DNA from: Sinorhizobium alkalisoli
Lineage (GTDB): Bacteria > Pseudomonadota > Alphaproteobacteria > Rhizobiales > Rhizobiaceae
Assembly (NCBI RefSeq): GCF_008932245.1
Contig: NZ_CP034909.1
Coordinates: 1,674,001 to 1,738,000, forward strand
Direction: 5' to 3'
DNA length: 64,000 nt
Shown: positions 53,042 through 61,431 of the stretch, in pieces
How positions within the stretch are numbered: the first letter of the stretch is position 1
Layout: the number at the start of each line of letters is the position of its first letter
Made by a program: the position numbers and the translations under genes
The notes under the pieces: generated by a model
What the model was told of the DNA's origin: nothing
The model's input: the letters and a program-made list of their open reading frames with translations, nothing else
Database searches by the model: none

Positions 53042-53392
53042 TTAGATATGCATCAGTATGTTTACGAGCCGCCCGAACGGGTCGCGCACAAAGAAGCGGC
53101 GCACCCCCCAGGGCTCATTGGCAGGGCCATACTCGATTGTGACTCCGGCCTCCTTCATGCGCTGCAAGGCGGCGTCGAGATCGTCGACTTCGATCGAGAG
53201 ATCGGGCACCGGCGCGCCGGAGCCGCCTTCGGACGCGAAGCTGACCTGAACGCTCATCTTCCGGGATGAACCGTAGGTCGTGATCCAGCCATGATCCATC
53301 AGAACGTCGAGACCAAGGATATCCTTGTAGAAGCGCTCGGCTGCCGCAACATCCTCGGCCGCGATGATGGCCATGATGCGTTTGACCTGCAT
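53042..53392 (-). CDS. VOC (glyoxalase/bleomycin resistance) family protein
   Basis: The product has 116 residues in one VOC module: MQVKRIMAIIAAEDVAAAERFYKDILGLDV, SFASEGGSGAPVPDLSIEVDDLDAA, VRRFFVRDPFGRLVNIL. The FYKDILGLDV and RDPFGRLVNI motifs are standard. Substrate unknown. Its gene lies 3 bases after the second VOC gene on the same strand, so the two are co-transcribed. Confidence 0.82.
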   Translation of the reverse strand: MQVKRIMAIIAAEDVAAAERFYKDILGLDVLMDHGWITTYGSSRKMSVQVSFASEGGSGAPVPDLSIEVDDLDAALQRMKEAGVTIEYGPANEPWGVRRFFVRDPFGRLVNILMHI

Positions 53393-53395
53393 CGA

Positions 53396-53806
53396 TCAGG
53401 CCTCCGCGTATGGGTCATAGGTGCCGAAGCTCCAGAGATTGCCCTCGCAGTCGCGCGCGGAATATTCGCGTGAACCGTATTCGGTCTCTGCGAGCGGGCG
53501 CTCGATCTTCGCGCCGACGGCCTTGGCGCGTGCATAATGCGCCTCGATGTCGGGCACCACGACATAGATGCCGAAGCGCTCAGTCGCCCAGGGATTCGTC
53601 GAATCCGGCTTGCCGCCGGAGCCCGTCATGATCATGCCTGGGCCGAGGCGGAGCTGCGCGTGCGCAACTGTATTGTTCTCGCCTGGCACCACGAACTGCT
53701 TTTCGAAACCGAAGGTCTCGTTCAGCCATTCGATCGCCTTGGGCGCATCGTCGTAGCGCAAGCAGGGGAAGACGTTTGGAACGCCAATCTTTGCCTTGTC
53801 TGCCAT
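53396..53806 (-). CDS. VOC family protein (glyoxalase-like)
   Basis: The product has 136 residues, with ATG 53806 chosen because it opens a VOC module: PNVFPCLRYDDAPKAIEWL, ENNTVAHAQLRLGPGMIM, GIYVVVPDIEAHYARAKAVGA and SARDCEGNLWSFGTYDP. The frame extends upstream to 54046 but that part is not family-like. It precedes the other VOC gene by 3 bases. AraC and a third VOC gene follow upstream on the same strand. Confidence 0.82.
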   Translation of the reverse strand: MADKAKIGVPNVFPCLRYDDAPKAIEWLNETFGFEKQFVVPGENNTVAHAQLRLGPGMIMTGSGGKPDSTNPWATERFGIYVVVPDIEAHYARAKAVGAKIERPLAETEYGSREYSARDCEGNLWSFGTYDPYAEA

Positions 53807-53873
53807 GGGACTCTCCAACCATCGAAAGGTGGGGAAGGCTAATGCTGAAAGCCGCGCCGGTATTGGACGAATT

Positions 53874-54743
53874 TTACCCGCCGACGCCACCACCGTCAGG
53901 AAGCAGGGAAGCGCGGAATTCGCGCGGGGTGCGCCCCGTATAACGCCGGAAATCGCGGTTGAAGTGCGCCTGGTCATAATAGCCGCAGCCGACGGCGAGA
54001 TCGGCCCATCCCTCCTCATCTGCCGCGTGGATGTGCTTGATCGCATGGGCGAAGCGCAGAATACCGGCGACAGCCTTCGGGTTCAGGCCCACCTGGGCAT
54101 GGAAACGTTGAATCAGTGTCCTGCGGCTGCAAGCGAGATCGCGGCTGAGCGCGCCAATCGAGCGCGCGCCATGGCTTTCCTCCAGGCATTTCAGCGCCCA
54201 TGCAACGTCCGGCGACATGGGCCTGCCTCGGCCAAGGCGGTCCAACAGGAAACGGTCCATCAGGTCGAACCGCGCCGCCCAGTCGTTCGCGTCGTGCAGC
54301 GCCCCCGCGAGCCGGCCGGCCGCCGCATCACCCAGCAGGTCGCCGAGACCGACGCAGCGATTGGCAATGTCGGACATGGTGACGTTGAGAAACCGGAAGG
54401 CCCCGAGCAGGGTGAAATTCACCTGGAAACCGATCTGATCGCCTTCAAATTCGGTGACGACGTGAACGTCGTGCAGCCCGGCCAGGAAGCTGCGAAAGAC
54501 GCCTCGCTCTGTCGGCAGATTGCCATTGATGATGTCGATCGATGGGCCGAAGGTCACGATCATCGGGACGCCCGCGAAGGGCGGCTGGAGGCGTCGCATC
54601 GGCGTCAGCGCCCGCTCGCGATAGCCGCAATAGTCGATGACGTAGGGCGCGAGCCGAGAATCGGGCGCGCGCGTGACGAGCGCCCAGCTATACTCGTCCG
54701 AGCGATGAGTGTTAACCTGAACGCCCGATGCTTCGGCCGGCAT
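53874..54743 (-). CDS. AraC-family transcription regulator
   Basis: The product has 289 residues. The C-terminal two-helix AraC DNA-binding domain is LEESHGARSIGALSRDLACSRRTLIQRFHAQVGLNPKAVAG followed by WADLAVGCGYYDQAHFNRDFRRYTGRTPREFR. The N-terminal sensor region has no recognisable cupin. AAGGAGG precedes ATG 54743. It lies between VOC genes on the same strand and may regulate them. The inducer is unknown. Confidence 0.87.
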   Translation of the reverse strand: MPAEASGVQVNTHRSDEYSWALVTRAPDSRLAPYVIDYCGYRERALTPMRRLQPPFAGVPMIVTFGPSIDIINGNLPTERGVFRSFLAGLHDVHVVTEFEGDQIGFQVNFTLLGAFRFLNVTMSDIANRCVGLGDLLGDAAAGRLAGALHDANDWAARFDLMDRFLLDRLGRGRPMSPDVAWALKCLEESHGARSIGALSRDLACSRRTLIQRFHAQVGLNPKAVAGILRFAHAIKHIHAADEEGWADLAVGCGYYDQAHFNRDFRRYTGRTPREFRASLLPDGGGVGG

Positions 54744-54805
54744 TCATGTCCTCCTTGGCTAGCAAAGTGTTGGCGGCAATTTCGCCCCGAGACCGCGGTA
54801 GAGCG

Positions 54806-55279
54806 TCAACCGCGACGCGCTGCCTCGATCGCGGCGACGTCGATTTTCCTCATGGTCATCATGGCTTCGAAGGCGCGCTTTGCTTCGTCGCCGCCAGCCG
54901 CCATCGCGTCGGTCAGCACACGCGGCGTGATCTGCCAGGAAATCCCCCACTTGTCTTTGCACCAGCCGCACGCGCTCTCCTGGCCGCCATTGCCGACGAT
55001 CGCATTCCAGTAGCGGTCGGTCTCCTCCTGATCGTCGGTGGCGATCTGGAACGAGAAGGCTTCGTTGTGCTTGAACACGGGACCGCCGTTCAGGCCGATA
55101 CAGGGAATACCCGCCACAGTGAATTCGACCGTCAACACGTTGCCTTCTTTGCCGCCCGGATAGTCACTGGGTGCGCGGTGCACGGCAGTCACCGCGCTGT
55201 CGGGAAAGACCTCGGAATAGAAGCGGGCGGCAGCCTCGGCGTCCTTGTCGTACCAGAGGCAAATCGTATTCTTCGCCAT
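54806..55279 (-). CDS. PhnB/VOC family protein (3-demethylubiquinone-9 3-methyltransferase-like)
   Basis: The product has 157 residues: MAKNTICLWYDKDAEAAARFY, GGKEGNVLTVEFTVAGIPCIGLNG and NEAFSFQIATDDQEETDRYW, with a C-terminal WCKDKWGISWQITPRVL. The family is often misnamed for a methyltransferase but is a VOC fold of unknown function. AAAGGAA precedes ATG 55279. It lies upstream of the AraC gene, 62 bases away. Confidence 0.84.
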   Translation of the reverse strand: MAKNTICLWYDKDAEAAARFYSEVFPDSAVTAVHRAPSDYPGGKEGNVLTVEFTVAGIPCIGLNGGPVFKHNEAFSFQIATDDQEETDRYWNAIVGNGGQESACGWCKDKWGISWQITPRVLTDAMAAGGDEAKRAFEAMMTMRKIDVAAIEAARRG

Positions 55280-55454
55280 TGCGCGTTCCTTTCGCTGTGT
55301 TGCCATTCGGGAATGATTTTCGTCGCTATCCCCCGAGATAGGCAGCCAACCGATTTTCTCCACCCCGGAAGTCACGCTCGGTTCCGATTCGAGGATCCAT
55401 GCAGTAGGGTCACACCCCGTGAATCCTATCAACGCAATCTGGAGTCAGCAGCAA
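55280..55454. repeat. Intergenic region with the 3' end of a RIME-type element
   Basis: CGATTCGAGGATCCATGCAG then TAGGG (about 55389-55408) matches the last bases of the RIME right palindrome, CATGCAGTAG. The rest of the element is missing. It lies between the PhnB-like gene and the dehydrogenase gene. Confidence 0.4.
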
Positions 55455-56324
55455 ATGGCCAAAGTCGCATTCCTCGGTCTCGGCGTCATGGGCTACCCCA
55501 TGGCCGGACATCTCAAGCTCCGCGGAGGACATGAGGTGACGGTCTACAACCGCACCCTCGCCAAGGCGGAACGGTGGGCGGCCGAATTCGGGGGACGCGC
55601 GGCGGCCACTCCTGCCGAGGCGGCCGCGGACCAGGAGTTCATCTTCGCCTGCGTCGGCAATGACGACGACCTTCGGTCGGTCACCACCGGCGAGAACGGT
55701 GCCTTCGAAACAATCGGGGCCGGCGCAATCTTCATCGACAACACGACGGCCTCGGCCGAAGTCGCCCGCGAGCTTTGCGGCGCCGCCCGCGCCAAGGGCG
55801 CGCATTTCATCGACGCACCGGTTTCCGGCGGTCAGGCGGGCGCCGAGAACGGCGTGCTCACCGTGATGTGCGGCGGCGATGCCGAGGTCTTCGAAAAGGC
55901 GAAGCCCGTCATCGAGGCCTATGCCCGCATGGTCGGCCTGATGGGACCTGCCGGCGCCGGCCAGCTTACCAAGATGATCAACCAGATCTGCATCGCCGGC
56001 CTCGTCCAGGGGCTCGCCGAAGGTATCCATTTCGGCAAGAGGGCGGGACTCGACATCGAGAAGGTGATCGAGGTCATCTCCAAGGGAGCGGCCGGATCCT
56101 GGCAGATGGAGAACCGTCACAAGACGATGAATGCCGGCAAATACGACTTCGGCTTTGCGGTCGATTGGATGCGCAAGGACCTCGATATCGTGCTGGCCGA
56201 AGCTCGGCGCAACGGTGCCAAGCTTCCCGTCACGGCCCTGGTCGATCAGTTCTACGCGGATGTCCAGGCGCTCGGCGGCAACCGTTGGGACACGTCGTCC
56301 CTGCTCGCGCGGCTGGAAAAATGA
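55455..56324 (+). CDS. NAD-dependent beta-hydroxyacid dehydrogenase
   Basis: The product has 289 residues of the 3-hydroxyisobutyrate/tartronate semialdehyde reductase family: FLGLGVMGYPMAGHL (cofactor loop), FIDAPVSGGQAGAENGVLTVMCGG (substrate loop) and GAGQLTKMINQICIAGLVQGLAEG with the catalytic Lys. The substrate, such as tartronate semialdehyde or a hydroxyisobutyrate, cannot be chosen by sequence. GGAG precedes the ATG; a longer frame from 55419 (GTG) is possible. It overlaps the AlkD-like gene by four bases, which is unusual pairing for these two functions. Confidence 0.87.
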   Translation: MAKVAFLGLGVMGYPMAGHLKLRGGHEVTVYNRTLAKAERWAAEFGGRAAATPAEAAADQEFIFACVGNDDDLRSVTTGENGAFETIGAGAIFIDNTTASAEVARELCGAARAKGAHFIDAPVSGGQAGAENGVLTVMCGGDAEVFEKAKPVIEAYARMVGLMGPAGAGQLTKMINQICIAGLVQGLAEGIHFGKRAGLDIEKVIEVISKGAAGSWQMENRHKTMNAGKYDFGFAVDWMRKDLDIVLAEARRNGAKLPVTALVDQFYADVQALGGNRWDTSSLLARLEK

Positions 56325-57019
56325 CGCTCGCGCCAGCGTCTTCGGCCGAAGAGATCATCGCTCATCTCCGCGGCGCCGGCTCGGCCGAAAGCATTGCAGG
56401 CATGGCGCGCTTCGGCATCGAGACCGAAGCGGCGCTCGGCGTTTCGAGCGTCGCGTTGCGCCGCATGGCCCGGCAGGTGAAGAAGGACCACGCCCGCGCG
56501 CTCGAGCTCTGGCGATCCGGCCTCCGCGAGGCGCGCATCCTCGCGGTCTATACCGCCGATCCCAGGGCCATGACGCTCCCCGAGGCGCGCCGCTGGGCCG
56601 ACGATTGCAACTCCTGGGAAGTCGTCGACACGCTTGCCGACCTTCTCGTCGCCGCCCGACTGGAGCAGTCGCTGATCCCCGAATGCGCGGCCGACGAACG
56701 CGAGTTCGTCCGCCGCCTCGCCTTTGCGATGATCGCCACCGCCGCCGTTCACCTCAAGAAGGAGCCCGATGCTGCGGTCCTTACCTGGCTGCCGCTCGTC
56801 AAGTCCCACGCCGATGACGGGCGCAACTTCGTCAAGAAGAGCGTCAATTGGGCGTTGAGGCAGGTCGGCAAACGGAGCGTCGGTTGCCATGGGCCTGCAT
56901 TGGCTCTCGCGGAAAAACTCGCCGCAAGCGACAGTCGCACGGCGCGGTGGATCGGAAAGGATGCCGTGCGGGAACTCACGAGTGCGCAGGTCCGCGTTCG
57001 GCTTGGCCTCTCCAGATAG
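56321..57019 (+). CDS. AlkD-like DNA alkylation repair protein (HEAT-repeat glycosylase)
   Basis: The product has 232 residues, entirely helical, in the AlkD HEAT-repeat family: VALRRMARQVKKDHARALELW, ARILAVYTADPRAMT, WADDCNSWEVVDTLADLLV and NFVKKSVNWALRQVGKRS. The Trp/Asp pair near DCNSWEVVD fits the DNA-binding surface of the family. It excises alkylated bases without flipping them. Its ATG overlaps the dehydrogenase stop as ATGA. Confidence 0.86.
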   Translation: MTLAPASSAEEIIAHLRGAGSAESIAGMARFGIETEAALGVSSVALRRMARQVKKDHARALELWRSGLREARILAVYTADPRAMTLPEARRWADDCNSWEVVDTLADLLVAARLEQSLIPECAADEREFVRRLAFAMIATAAVHLKKEPDAAVLTWLPLVKSHADDGRNFVKKSVNWALRQVGKRSVGCHGPALALAEKLAASDSRTARWIGKDAVRELTSAQVRVRLGLSR

Positions 57020-57108
57020 GTCCGGCGTGCAATTGGAGAACGGGGACTCCCAGAAAAATCAAGGCGCTGCCGGAAAAAATCTGCACCGCCTCCTGAACTT
57101 CAGTCGAC

Positions 57109-57597
57109 CTATTCCTCGCCCGACTTCGCCTGATCGACGGCCATGTAATCGAGCGGCAACTGCGTCGTATACTTGATCTGCTCCATGGCAAAGGCGGAGG
57201 AGACGTCGCGGATCTCGATCTTCGCGATCAGCCGCTTGTAGAAGGCGTCATAGGCCGCGATATCCGGAACGACCACGCGCAGCAGATAATCCACGTCGCC
57301 GCTCATGCGGTAGAACTCCACCACCTCCGGAAAATCGGCCACCACCTCGGCGAAGCGGCGCAGCCACTCCATCGAATGGGAATTGGTGCGGATCGACACG
57401 AACACCGTGACCTTCGTATTGACCTTCACGGGATCGAGAAGGGCCACGCGCCGGCGGATGACGCCGTCCTCTTCCATCTTCTGGATGCGACGCCAGCAGG
57501 GCGTCGTCGAGAGCCCGACCTTCTTGGCAAGGTCGGCAACGGCCAAAGTCGAATCCTCCTGCAACAGACGCAGGATTTTGCGGTCCAGACGGTCCAT
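57109..57597 (-). CDS. Lrp/AsnC-family regulator
   Basis: The product has 162 residues. The HTH is LDRKILRLLQEDSTLAVADLAKKVGLS, followed by TPCWRRIQKMEEDGVIR, and the AsnC domain is MEWLRRFAEVVADFPEVVEFYRMSGDVDYLLRVVV. It stands alone between AlkD and the uracil-DNA glycosylase gene; target genes are unknown. Confidence 0.87.
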   Translation of the reverse strand: MDRLDRKILRLLQEDSTLAVADLAKKVGLSTTPCWRRIQKMEEDGVIRRRVALLDPVKVNTKVTVFVSIRTNSHSMEWLRRFAEVVADFPEVVEFYRMSGDVDYLLRVVVPDIAAYDAFYKRLIAKIEIRDVSSAFAMEQIKYTTQLPLDYMAVDQAKSGEE

Positions 57598-57661
57598 GGG
57601 AAATCCTCTCGAATATTATTCCTTCTATAGCGTGAATTTGGTGAAGATAAAGAAAATTGTT

Positions 57662-58300
57662 TCAAGAGAGCAGGGCCTTTACCCGCTCGCGCAGGAAGGG
57701 CACCAGGTCGGCCTCGAACCATGGGTTCCGGCGCAGCCAACCCGTATTGCGCCAGCTCGGATGCGGCAGCGGCAATACGGAAATACCCGAATTGCGCTGT
57801 GCAAAGCGCTGCCAATTGCCCACCGCCTCGGTCATCGACTTCGGACAGTCGGACCCGAGATGCCAGCGTTGCGCGTGGTGGCCGACGGCAAGCACCAGTT
57901 CGATCTGCGGCATCGCCTCCATCACGCGCCGGCGCCAGAGCGGCGCACATTCGCCGCGCGGCGGCAGGTCGCTGCCATGGCTGTCATAGCCCGGAAAGCA
58001 GAACCCCATCGGCACGATCGCGAAATTCTGCGGGTCGTAGAAGGCGGCTCGATCGACGGCGAGCCATCCCCGCAGCCGGTCGCCGGAGGCATCGTTGAAA
58101 GGCAGGCCGGATTCATGCACCCTAAGGCCGGGCGCCTGGCCGGCAATCAGAACGCGGGCCGAGCCGGAAAGCACGGCCACCGGCCGCGGCTCATGCGGCA
58201 GCCGATGTGCAAGGCCGCGTGCCGGATCGTCCCGGCAGATGCGGCAGGCGGCGATGGCTGCGCGCAGTTCCTGCAGCCGCTCCTCTTCGCTAGCCGCCAC
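57662..58300 (-). CDS. Uracil-DNA glycosylase family protein
   Basis: The product has 212 residues from GTG 58300 (AAGGGGAT upstream). CRIC plus a later Cys suggest the FeS-type family, GQAPGLRVHESGLPFND is motif 1, and LPLPHPSWRNTGWLRR is motif 2 with the His. It removes uracil from DNA; the exact family (4 or 5 or a new subgroup) is unclear. Its start overlaps the nuclease gene stop by 11 bases. A longer frame would read through the nuclease gene. Confidence 0.85.
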   Translation of the reverse strand: MAASEEERLQELRAAIAACRICRDDPARGLAHRLPHEPRPVAVLSGSARVLIAGQAPGLRVHESGLPFNDASGDRLRGWLAVDRAAFYDPQNFAIVPMGFCFPGYDSHGSDLPPRGECAPLWRRRVMEAMPQIELVLAVGHHAQRWHLGSDCPKSMTEAVGNWQRFAQRNSGISVLPLPHPSWRNTGWLRRNPWFEADLVPFLRERVKALLS

Positions 58301-59054
58301 CGATGATCCCCTTCGCCAGAGTGCGAATTTCATCTTCGATCCAGCGGGCAATGAGTTCCAGCCAATCATCGGCGCGGTGCGGCGTCTCCGCCGGCTTACC
58401 ATTGGTGCGGCGCCATTCCTGCGGCCGGACGAAATCCCCGCTCCAGAGCCCGGCCTGCCGCTCTCGTGCCGTCTCTTCCTCTGCGCGGTAGAGACCGTAG
58501 CTGACCGCCAGACCCGAGAGAACCATCGCGCGGCCGATGTCGCGGCCGCCGCTTTCGCAAATGCCGAGCTCGCGGCCATAGCGGTCGCGCCCATGCAGGC
58601 GGCAGCGCGTCGTCGTCGCACCAACCAACGAGGCCAGTCGCCGGCGCGCCTCGGCGCCGCAGTCCCAGTCATCCTTGCCGCGACGACAGCTCTGGCCGAT
58701 CTCCGGCGCATCGATGCCCTCGATCCGCACGCGCCGACCGCCGAGCCGCAGGCTGTCGCCATCGCTCGCCGCCGCCGCGCCGTGCAATTCTCCGGTCAAG
58801 GGCTTTTCCGGCGGCGGGAGACGGGAGGCGAAATAGGCGCCGATACTCAAGACGAGGAGGAACAGCCAGCCGCCGATCAGGCTGCCGCGTCCTTGCGTAT
58901 CCCGGCCGCGATTTCGCCTGGGGCCGCCCACCGCGCCGAACCTGCCGCGTCCCGTCCTCAAGCAAGCGCCTCCTCGTCCCATACCCTCATCGCCATCCTC
59001 GGCCGGCCGGCGCCGGGAACGCAAACGCGCCACAATGGTTTTCGAATCCTTCAT
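58290..59054 (-). CDS. Membrane-anchored thermonuclease (SNase-like)
   Basis: The product has 254 residues from ATG 59054 (no strong ribosome binding site; TTG 59066 is an alternative). A basic N-terminal region precedes a membrane helix (GGWLFLLVLSIGAYFA), and the SNase domain follows: VRIEGIDAPEIGQSC (Asp ligand for Ca), GRDRYGRELGICE (Arg/Glu) and RAMVLSGLAVSYGLYRAEEETA. The enzyme should cut DNA or RNA on the periplasmic face. It shares its promoter region with the divergent histidine kinase gene, 67 bases away. Confidence 0.85.
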   Translation of the reverse strand: MKDSKTIVARLRSRRRPAEDGDEGMGRGGACLRTGRGRFGAVGGPRRNRGRDTQGRGSLIGGWLFLLVLSIGAYFASRLPPPEKPLTGELHGAAAASDGDSLRLGGRRVRIEGIDAPEIGQSCRRGKDDWDCGAEARRRLASLVGATTTRCRLHGRDRYGRELGICESGGRDIGRAMVLSGLAVSYGLYRAEEETARERQAGLWSGDFVRPQEWRRTNGKPAETPHRADDWLELIARWIEDEIRTLAKGIIGGG

Positions 59055-59121
59055 GCCGGGCAGCAACTTCTTAAGGATTGCGTCCTAGACTGCAAGCCGA
59101 ACGCAATCCCCGAATCCGAGC

Positions 59122-60657
59122 ATGAGCATCGCCGTCAGCACATCGACCGACAAGATCATCGTCGACAAATCGCGCGTCCGTCGGAACAAGACAGTTTCGA
59201 GAACCGTTCGCGCGACGCGGCAAAGGCTGCAAACCGGATCGTCCGCCCCCTCCGGCTTCGACCGCGAAATGCTCCTGCTCCACATCGACTCCGTGCTCTA
59301 CGGAGCGATCGCCCTGCCGGTGCTCATCGCCCTGATCGCGGCCGCCGGCGTCTATCTTTCCGGCGACAGAAGCATTCTCGCCTGGGCGCTGATGGCGCTT
59401 TCGGCCCATGCAGTCACGATCTTTCTGGCGCGCAAGGCAAAGCGCGACAATATCGGTCCCGAAAAGGTTGCGACCTGGCGCCGACGGTTCCTTGGCGGTC
59501 AGGTCCTAATGGGGGTCTGCTGGGCGATCTTCGCGCTGCGGGACTGCGACGCCTGCGGCGGCGTCAGCTTCGCTCTTTTCCAAGGCACCGGGCTGTTTAT
59601 AGCGCTCGCAGCCACGGCGATCGGCACATTCCTCTTGCGCCACGCCCTGGTCTACACCTTCGCGCCGGTCATCGTCGCACTTGCCGTCACGTCTTCGACC
59701 GGCGGCAACCCCATTCATATCGGTCTGACCGGCATGCTGTCACTGTCGCTCGCCTTCCTCGTCTTCATGACCGGCCGGATGAATCGCGCGAACGTCCATA
59801 TCCTCTCGGTGCAGTCGGAGAAGGACGACCTGATCGCCGAACTCGAGGTGGCGAAATCCATGTCGGACGAGGCGCGCCGGCGCGCGGAGGAAGCCAATCT
59901 CGCAAAGTCCCGTTTTCTCGCATCCATGTCGCATGAGCTGCGCACCCCGCTCAATGCCATCCTCGGCTTCTCCGAGGTCATGTCGAGCGAGGTTCTGGGG
60001 CCACTCAACAATCCGACCTACAAGGAATACACGGTCGATATTCACCGCTCCGGCGAGCATCTCCTGAACCTCATCAACGAGATCCTCGACCTGTCCCGGA
60101 TCGAGGCGGGCAAGTACGAGCTCAATGAAGAGGCCGTGAACCTGGTCGAGATCGCCGAAGACTGCATCGGCATGGTGCAACTGCGCGCGCGCGGAAAGAA
60201 CATCACCATCAGCGAACAGTTCGAACAGGGCATGCCCTCCGTCTGGATCGATGAAAAGGCCATGCGCCAGGTGACGCTGAACCTCCTGTCGAATGCGGTG
60301 AAGTTCACGCCCGCCGGCGGCGAGATCACCGTCAAGAGCGGCTGGACCGCCGGCGGCGGCCAGTACATCTCGATCAAGGACAACGGCCCCGGCATTCCCG
60401 AGGAGGAAATCCCGATCGTCCTCTCGGCCTTCGGCCAGGGCTCCATCGCCATCAAGAGCGCCGAGCAGGGCACGGGCCTTGGCCTGCCGATCGTCCAGGC
60501 GATCCTCGCCAAGCACAACGGCCAGTTCATCCTGCGCTCCAAGCTTCGCGAAGGCACCGAGGCGATCGCCATCCTGCCGCCGCGCCGCGTGCTGCAGAGC
60601 CTGCCTCCGGTCGAGGATGTCCCCTCGCCCGCCCGCCGGCGCAAGAGCTTCGCTTAA
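59122..60657 (+). CDS. Sensor histidine kinase, PleC/PdhS-like
   Basis: The product has 511 residues with several N-terminal hydrophobic helices (residues 55-220, no periplasmic domain of size), a short coiled-coil (SEKDDLIAELEVAKSMSDEARRRAEE), then HisKA with phospho-acceptor H271 in ASMSHELRTPLNAILGFSEVM, and HATPase with N-box NLLSNAVKFTP, G1 DNGPGIP and G2 GTGLGLP. The SHELRTPLNAILGFSE box is the DivJ/PleC/PdhS type that signals to DivK/PleD in alphaproteobacterial cell-cycle control. No response regulator is adjacent. Function is by family only. Confidence 0.9.
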   Translation: MSIAVSTSTDKIIVDKSRVRRNKTVSRTVRATRQRLQTGSSAPSGFDREMLLLHIDSVLYGAIALPVLIALIAAAGVYLSGDRSILAWALMALSAHAVTIFLARKAKRDNIGPEKVATWRRRFLGGQVLMGVCWAIFALRDCDACGGVSFALFQGTGLFIALAATAIGTFLLRHALVYTFAPVIVALAVTSSTGGNPIHIGLTGMLSLSLAFLVFMTGRMNRANVHILSVQSEKDDLIAELEVAKSMSDEARRRAEEANLAKSRFLASMSHELRTPLNAILGFSEVMSSEVLGPLNNPTYKEYTVDIHRSGEHLLNLINEILDLSRIEAGKYELNEEAVNLVEIAEDCIGMVQLRARGKNITISEQFEQGMPSVWIDEKAMRQVTLNLLSNAVKFTPAGGEITVKSGWTAGGGQYISIKDNGPGIPEEEIPIVLSAFGQGSIAIKSAEQGTGLGLPIVQAILAKHNGQFILRSKLREGTEAIAILPPRRVLQSLPPVEDVPSPARRRKSFA

Positions 60658-60759
60658 CAGCGACCGCTCCGGATCGCCTAAGGTCGCCGGCTGATAACCT
60701 TCGCCCGGACTCTCCACAGCGCAAGTCACACCGCCTCAGGTTGAGACCACTTAGAGGAT

Positions 60760-61383
60760 TCACTTATCGTTGCACTGCTCTAAGGTCAGGAACGCGTGCA
60801 ACGCTTCCAACTCCCCGGGTCGGATCTCATGTCCTCCGGAATGGTAGCTTGCCTCCACGCGGGCCTTCTGTGCGGCAAAATAGTCGACCAGTTGCTCTGT
60901 GAGCGGGAGCGGGCAGATCGGGTCGCGTTGCCCCGCGGTGATCAGGATTGGTCGATCCCTCAACCGCTCACTGTTCGCGGGGATCCATGGAATGAGTGGA
61001 TGCAGCAGGGCGGCTCGGTCGAAAAGGCCGGCATGCCTGAACAGAACCGACGCAAGGATGTTTGCCCCGTTCGAATAGCCGAGGCCGTATATTGCCCGCC
61101 CAAGATTTGCTGCTTTGTGGGCGGCAATGAAACTGGCCATCCGCTCTGTTCGTATTGCCAGGTCCTCCATGTCGTAGGCGCCTTCGCTCGTTCGACGAAA
61201 GAAGCGCAGAGCGCCAAACTCCGAGACATCTCCGCGCGGCGAAACCAGCCCGGCATCGGGCAAAATTTGCCCGATCAACTCGGCGAACTGATATTCGTCT
61301 CCCCCCGTGCCGTGAAAGGCGAAGACGATCGGCGCGTTGCGTCCGGGCGCCCTTACGAGCGCCTGATAGGATGAGATGGTCAT
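60760..61383 (-). CDS. Alpha/beta hydrolase (phospholipase/carboxylesterase family, MhqD-like)
   Basis: The product has 207 residues: IVFAFHGTGGDEYQF (oxyanion hole), the nucleophile elbow GLGYSNGANIL, acid in ITAGQRDPICPLP, and His in YHSGGHEIRPGEL. It is adjacent to and downstream of a ring-cleaving dioxygenase gene on the same strand, as in mhq-type quinone detoxification pairs. GGAGAAG precedes the ATG. Substrate not established. Confidence 0.85.
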   Translation of the reverse strand: MTISSYQALVRAPGRNAPIVFAFHGTGGDEYQFAELIGQILPDAGLVSPRGDVSEFGALRFFRRTSEGAYDMEDLAIRTERMASFIAAHKAANLGRAIYGLGYSNGANILASVLFRHAGLFDRAALLHPLIPWIPANSERLRDRPILITAGQRDPICPLPLTEQLVDYFAAQKARVEASYHSGGHEIRPGELEALHAFLTLEQCNDK

Positions 61384-61431
61384 GATGGTCTTCTCCGCCA
61401 GGCTCGACGTGACATGCCGTCCGGAAGGCAG

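Noticed and set aside
58301..58762. Uracil-DNA glycosylase extended into the thermonuclease gene.
   Set aside because: The extension is antiparallel in frame content to the SNase gene, whereas GTG 58300 has a good ribosome binding site.
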